DNA of 9,489 bases, from NCBI GenBank assembly GCA_022360075.1, contig JAKSDN010000238.1:1-9489 (forward strand). The letters are read 5' to 3'. Under the pieces are notes generated by a model, which searched no databases, was not told the origin of the DNA, and was given only the letters and a program-made list of their open reading frames with translations. The DNA comes from Kiloniellales bacterium (lineage in GTDB: Bacteria; Pseudomonadota; Alphaproteobacteria; Kiloniellales; JAKSDN01). The translations under genes and the position numbers were made by a program. How positions within the stretch are numbered: the stretch's first letter is position 1; every line of letters starts with the position of its first letter. Below, piece by piece: positions 6,171 through 9,489 of this stretch.

Positions 6171-6220
6171 GTGTGGTAAATCACATTCTTTATTGACTGT
6201 TCGGTCATTGGCTCTACAAT
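6163..6220 (+). promoter_or_regulatory. Promoter and putative DeoR-type operator of the ABC importer operon
   Basis: On the plus strand TTGACT (6193-6198) and TACAAT (6215-6220) are 16 bp apart, giving a good sigma-70 promoter about 50 bp before the binding-protein ATG. The imperfect palindrome TGACTGTTCGGTCA (6194-6207) differs at one base from that over the oxidoreductase-kinase promoter and occupies the same position relative to the -35. An inverted copy of its left part, ACAGTCAA (6163-6170), lies about 30 bp upstream and coincides with the -35 of the divergent regulator gene. AAATCACA (6178-6185) also recurs at the other promoter. One bound complex could control both divergent genes. Confidence 0.7.
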
Positions 6221-6271
6221 GAGCATGGGGATTCACAAGCGCCCGCGCGCCGATCGGGTTGGGAGGAAAGA

Positions 6272-7840
6272 ATGGCCAAGACGTCTCGTAGAACCTTTGT
6301 CAAAGCGGGCCTGGCGCTCGCCGGCGCGACCGCCGCTTCGGGGCTCTTCGCCCCGACCGTTCGGCGCGGATTTGCCGGGCAGTCGAGCAATAGCGTGATC
6401 TTCGCGTCCGGCGAGCCGCTCACCGGCAATTGGGATCCGACCTCGCACACGATCTTGGGTCAGATCAACTTCGAAGGCTATGTCTTCAATCGTCTGATCC
6501 GCACGCCGATGACGCCGGAGAACCCCGCGGAGGTGCAGTTCGATCTTGCCACCGGTCAGAAGCTCATCGATCCACACACACTGGAGTACAGCCTGCGCCG
6601 GGATGTGAAGTTCCATGACGGCAAGGTTTTCTCCGCCGAGGACGTCAAGGCGACATTCGAGTATGCCTCGCAGCCCGACCGGCCGGCGGCCTGGTATCCG
6701 GGCCGGGTCGATGTCGAGATCGTCGACGACTACACGGTGCGACTGAAGACCGAGGCCTACGGCTATCCCGCGACCACCTTCCTACTGCTCGCCAGCTTCC
6801 TGCCGATCATGTCGGCCAAGGACATCGGAAACGGCGATGCGCTGCGCCAGCGCCCGAATGGAACCGGACCCTTCAAGTTCGTCGAGCAGCGCGGCAACGA
6901 GACCGTCCTGACCGCCTTTGACGACTATTACGAAGGCAAGCCGAAGATCGCAGAGTTCCGCTTCAACTACATGGGCGATGCCAACACACGTCTGTTGGCC
7001 CTGCTCAACGGCGAAGCGGACATCATCGAGCGGCTGGAGCCGGAGCAGCACGATACGCTGGCCGAGACGGACGGGGTCCGGGTCAAGCGGACCGTTTCGA
7101 CGGAGAACAAGTATCTGCATTTCCGCTGCAACAAGGCGCCCTTCGACAATCCCACGCTGCGCCTCGCCGTTTGTCATGCGATAGACCGCGCGGCGATTAC
7201 CGAGCTGCTCGGGGCGGCGGGCCATGCCTCATCGAGCTACGTCTCGCCGGTGAAGCTCGGCGGCACGGACATTCCGGGCTATCCGGCCTACGATCCTGCG
7301 AGATGCCAGGAGCTCATGGCCGAAGCAGGCTTTCCCGGCGGCAATGGCCTGCCGGAGCTGGAGTACATCACGTCGGTCGGCTTCTACCCGAAGACCAAGG
7401 AGTATGGCGAGCTGGTCACGGCGCTGCTGCAGGAGCAGGGCTTCCCGGTCAAGCTCACCGTTCTCGAGACGGCCGCCTGGCTGGAGCGCATCTACCAGCG
7501 CGAGGGCGATGCGCCGGGTCACTTGGTGGATGTCGGCTGGGCGACGGGTTCGCCGGAGCCGGATCTCGTTCTCCGGCCCATGTGGCATTCCTCCAAGGCC
7601 CTCATTACCGGAGTCAACGACGCCGAGATAGACCGGGCCCTGGATGCCGAGCAAGCCGAAGGCGACCCGGAGAAGCGGTTGAAGCTCATCACCGGCGACC
7701 TGATGCCTCTGCTCGCCGCCAAGGTGCCGAGCCTTTCTCTGTTCACTTCGGTGCTGATCCATGGCGTGCGCGATAACTTGCAGGGCGCCTATTTCTACCC
7801 CAATGGGCCCATCGACCTGTCGAAGGCACACTATGCCTGA
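6272..7840 (+). CDS. ABC transporter substrate-binding protein, family 5 (peptide/opine/nickel type), Tat-exported
   Basis: A 522-residue periplasmic solute-binding protein of the SBP_bac_5 family, a normal length. The N-terminus carries the twin-arginine motif SRRTFVKAG (5-13), a hydrophobic stretch LALAGATAASGLFAP (14-28) and a plausible cleavage site near FAG (34-36), so export as a folded protein by Tat is likely. Family features include YSLRRDVKFHDGKVFSAEDV (106-125), PNGTGPFKFVE (195-205), YYEGKPKIAEFRF (219-231) and LRLAVCHAIDRAAI (296-309). The ATG is set by GGGAGG (6261-6266) five bases upstream. It is the first gene of the importer operon and follows a strong promoter with a putative operator. 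Members bind peptides, opines, nickel, glycosides or other small molecules, so the ligand cannot be read from sequence. The neighbouring kinase and flavoproteins argue against an ordinary peptide. Confidence 0.92.
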   Translation: MAKTSRRTFVKAGLALAGATAASGLFAPTVRRGFAGQSSNSVIFASGEPLTGNWDPTSHTILGQINFEGYVFNRLIRTPMTPENPAEVQFDLATGQKLIDPHTLEYSLRRDVKFHDGKVFSAEDVKATFEYASQPDRPAAWYPGRVDVEIVDDYTVRLKTEAYGYPATTFLLLASFLPIMSAKDIGNGDALRQRPNGTGPFKFVEQRGNETVLTAFDDYYEGKPKIAEFRFNYMGDANTRLLALLNGEADIIERLEPEQHDTLAETDGVRVKRTVSTENKYLHFRCNKAPFDNPTLRLAVCHAIDRAAITELLGAAGHASSSYVSPVKLGGTDIPGYPAYDPARCQELMAEAGFPGGNGLPELEYITSVGFYPKTKEYGELVTALLQEQGFPVKLTVLETAAWLERIYQREGDAPGHLVDVGWATGSPEPDLVLRPMWHSSKALITGVNDAEIDRALDAEQAEGDPEKRLKLITGDLMPLLAAKVPSLSLFTSVLIHGVRDNLQGAYFYPNGPIDLSKAHYA

Positions 7841-7869
7841 CGCGCCAGCGTCGCTAGCATGACACGCGC

Positions 7870-7896
7870 GGCAACCGCCTTTCCTCGGCGGTTGCC
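7870..7896 (+). other. Perfect 10-bp stem-loop after the binding-protein gene
   Basis: GGCAACCGCC (7870-7879) and GGCGGTTGCC (7887-7896) pair perfectly around a 7-base loop, 29 bp after the binding-protein stop. No run of T follows, so it is more likely an attenuating or 3'-end-protecting hairpin than a complete intrinsic terminator. Such structures after the first gene of ABC importer operons commonly make the binding protein more abundant than the permeases. That role is inferred here. Confidence 0.65.
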
Positions 7897-7921
7897 GTTC
7901 GCGCGCTCCATGTTTGACGTC

Positions 7922-7960
7922 GGGCGGGCCGGGCCCATCGACGCCTTGGGCCGCCTGCCC
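7922..7960 (+). other. Second GC-rich stem-loop between binding-protein and permease genes
   Basis: GGGCGGGC (7922-7929) pairs with GCCTGCCC (7953-7960) with one G-U pair. After a two-base bulge, GGCCC (7932-7936) pairs with GGGCC (7948-7952), closing an 11-base loop. It follows the perfect stem-loop by 25 bp and lies 50 bp before the permease start. With the first hairpin it fills the unusually long gap (170 bp) between two genes of one operon. Confidence 0.5.
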
Positions 7961-8010
7961 GCGGCAGTCAGCGGGGCCGCGGCACGGGGGTCTCTCATGG
8001 CAGGTTGTCC

Positions 8011-9000
8011 ATGGCGTTTGTTCTGACGTTCTTGTTGCGCAGGCTCGGCCAGGGGATCGTCATCGTTCTCCTGGTCGGCTTTCTGGTGTTTGCGCTCCTG
8101 CGTGTCATCCCGGGCGACCCCGTGCGCATCATGCTGGGGCCGATGACGCCCGATGACGTGGTCGAGCAAATGGCCGAGGAGCTGGGCCTGCGCGACCCCC
8201 TGCCGCTGCAGTTCGGCCGCTATCTCGTCAATCTCTCGAACGGCGACATGGGCCACTCGTTCATCAAGGCCAAGAGCGGCGCCAGCGTGGCGGGCAGCCG
8301 CGACCGGGTCGAGGGTGGCGTGGAGAACCGCGCGGAGGTCCTCGACCTCGTTCTGGCCGGGCTGCCCTACACCTTGCAGCTCGCCGGGCTCGGCATCCTC
8401 TTTGCGTTCATAACGGCCATTCCGCTCGGCATATTCGCCGGGCTGAATCCGGGCGGCTGGACCGACAGGCTGGCCTTTCTGTGCGGAACGGTCTTCGTGT
8501 CGCTGCCGAACATCTGGCTCGCCATCGTGCTCATTCTCTTGGTCTCGACAAAGTTGCAGTGGCTGCCGGCCATCGGCTATCGCGGCTTCGCCTACACCAT
8601 TCTGCCGGCGATCGTCCTTGCGGTCGAAATGTCGCCGCCGATCATCCGCGCGCTGTCGGTGACGGTCGCCGGCAATATGCAGCAATCCTACGTGCCGGCG
8701 GGCCTCGCCCGGGGACTGAGCCGGCGGCACATGATCGCCCACCACGTGCTGCGCAACACGGCAATCCCGATGTTGAATCTCTTCGGTGCGCAGCTCAGCG
8801 CCCTGCTGCTCGGGTCACTCTTCGTGGTGGAATACATCTTCGACTATCCCGGCCTCGGGCTCCTGACGATCAACGCCGTGTTTCAGCGTGATTTCCCGGT
8901 CATCCAGGGCGTTGCCATCCTCGCCACCGCGACACTGGTCGTCGTCAATATCCTGGTCGACCTCGCGTCCGCTTTCATCGACCGACGGCTGCAGTACTAG
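8011..9000 (+). CDS. ABC transporter permease, DppB/OppB type
   Basis: A 329-residue inner-membrane permease of the binding-protein-dependent transport family. Hydrophobic segments lie at about 12-32, 117-145, 153-180, 196-215, 251-275 and 296-322. The N-terminal RRLGQGIVIVLLVGFLVFAL and the VIPGDP that follows are typical of DppB-type proteins. The cytoplasmic coupling loop AGLARGLSRRHMIAHHVLRN (230-249) contacts the ATPase, and VVEYIFDYPGLG (272-283) is a conserved family stretch. Between GHSF (81-84) and LPYTLQLA (118-125) the periplasmic loop is about 15-20 residues longer than usual, rich in Gly, Ser, Arg and Glu. The ATG at 8011 is preferred; an in-frame TTG at 8005 is possible and the ribosome-binding site is weak for both. 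Followed 11 bp later by the partner permease. Confidence 0.92.
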   Translation: MAFVLTFLLRRLGQGIVIVLLVGFLVFALLRVIPGDPVRIMLGPMTPDDVVEQMAEELGLRDPLPLQFGRYLVNLSNGDMGHSFIKAKSGASVAGSRDRVEGGVENRAEVLDLVLAGLPYTLQLAGLGILFAFITAIPLGIFAGLNPGGWTDRLAFLCGTVFVSLPNIWLAIVLILLVSTKLQWLPAIGYRGFAYTILPAIVLAVEMSPPIIRALSVTVAGNMQQSYVPAGLARGLSRRHMIAHHVLRNTAIPMLNLFGAQLSALLLGSLFVVEYIFDYPGLGLLTINAVFQRDFPVIQGVAILATATLVVVNILVDLASAFIDRRLQY

Positions 9001-9011
9001 GAGCGGAGGCC

Positions 9012-9489
9012 ATGACGGAGGCGAGCGTTCCATCCGTTGCGCAGGGTTCCCTGTTCTGGCACTCGGTGAATGGCCGGATGCTGCGGGCGGCCTGGCAGCG
9101 GCCGGGTTTCAAGGTCGGCTTGATCATGTTTGTGGCGCTCCTGCTGCTGGCCGTCGCGGCGCCATTGCTCAGCTCGACGTCCGCCACCAAGATCTCGGTC
9201 TCCGAGCGCTTCACACCCCCGCTCCTGATGGAGGGCGGTGGTTTCGCCCATCCGCTCGGTACCGATCAACTGGGCCGCGACCTCTTGCTGCGCTCGGTCA
9301 TCGGCCTTCAGAACGCCTTGCTGATCGGCGTCGTGAGCGTGCTGGGGATGTTCGTCCTCGGCTGCGCCATCGGGATCGTCTCCGGCTATGTCGGCGGGTG
9401 GATCGCTGCCGTCCTGATGCGCCTGACCGCTGCGCCGCTGTCGATTCCGGTGGTGATTCTTGCGATCACCATCCTGGGCGTTTCGCGCC
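9012..9489 (+). CDS. ABC transporter permease, DppC/OppC type, 3' end outside the window
   Basis: The first 159 residues of the second inner-membrane permease. A cytoplasmic tail of about 32 residues precedes membrane segment 1 (33-54). It is followed by the family hallmark HPLGTDQLGRDLLLRSVIGL (80-99), membrane segment 2 (about 101-124, ending in the conserved GIVSGYVGGW) and the start of another segment (142 onward). In most relatives the residues after LGRD run into a GAR.SL motif; here this is GLQNALLIG. GGAGG (9005-9009) lies only two bases before the ATG, a tight spacing, but the residue pattern supports this start. It pairs with the DppB-type permease to form the channel. The ATP-binding subunits should lie beyond the right edge. 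Confidence 0.93.
   Translation, partial: MTEASVPSVAQGSLFWHSVNGRMLRAAWQRPGFKVGLIMFVALLLLAVAAPLLSSTSATKISVSERFTPPLLMEGGGFAHPLGTDQLGRDLLLRSVIGLQNALLIGVVSVLGMFVLGCAIGIVSGYVGGWIAAVLMRLTAAPLSIPVVILAITILGVSR

Noticed and set aside
6172..6185. CRP/FNR-like palindrome TGTGGTAAATCACA between the divergent promoters
   Set aside because: The 4-bp spacing does not fit the CRP consensus and the arms do not match FNR; only the AAATCACA half recurs at the other promoter.
7831..8745. Minus-strand open frame of 304 codons opposite the DppB-type permease
   Set aside because: The translation is compositionally biased (His, Arg, Gln, Glu) with no hydrophobic core, the usual antisense shadow of a membrane protein gene.

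Overview
The window is high-GC DNA with dense, typically proteobacterial gene packing. An intergenic palindromic repeat (770-859) of a kind common in Alphaproteobacteria, a Tat-exported family-5 solute-binding protein, and paired DeoR and GntR/FCD regulators all point to an alphaproteobacterium, probably Hyphomicrobiales or Rhodospirillales. No rRNA, tRNA, insertion sequence or CRISPR was seen.

Layout, left to right. (a) 1-472, minus: a GntR/FCD regulator cut by the window edge. (b) 473-956: a non-coding stretch with a possible GntR promoter and operator, a foldable inverted repeat and the 90-bp palindromic repeat. (c) 957-5070, minus: a three-gene operon whose genes overlap by 4 bp at each junction. 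In transcription order it encodes a GlpA-like FAD oxidoreductase with a C-terminal BFD-type [2Fe-2S] domain, an NAD(P)/FAD-type oxidoreductase with an unusual C-terminal domain, and an FGGY kinase resembling glycerol kinase. (d) 5273-6034, minus: a DeoR/GlpR-family regulator. (e) 6272-9489, plus: the start of a peptide/opine/polyol-type ABC importer operon, with a binding protein, a DppB-type permease and a DppC-type permease that runs off the end. ATPase genes are expected further right.

The genes read as one catabolic module. The importer brings in a small solute, the kinase phosphorylates it or a product of it, and the two flavoproteins oxidise it, passing electrons through FAD and [2Fe-2S]. 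The strongest new observation is regulatory. The promoter of the oxidoreductase-kinase operon (minus strand, 5153-5180) and that of the ABC operon (plus strand, 6193-6220) share one design: TTGACT, a 16-bp spacer and TAYAAT, with a nearly identical 14-bp imperfect palindrome (TGACTGTYCGGTCA) over the -35 and the early spacer. The DeoR-type protein encoded between them is the obvious candidate ligand.

The substrate is unknown. The kinase keeps the glycerol-kinase catalytic Asp and most glycerol-contacting residues but has Gly where glycerol kinase has its substrate-contacting Arg. No GlpF, GlpC or ordinary GlpD is visible. A glycerol-like polyol or derivative other than plain glycerol is therefore plausible but unproven.
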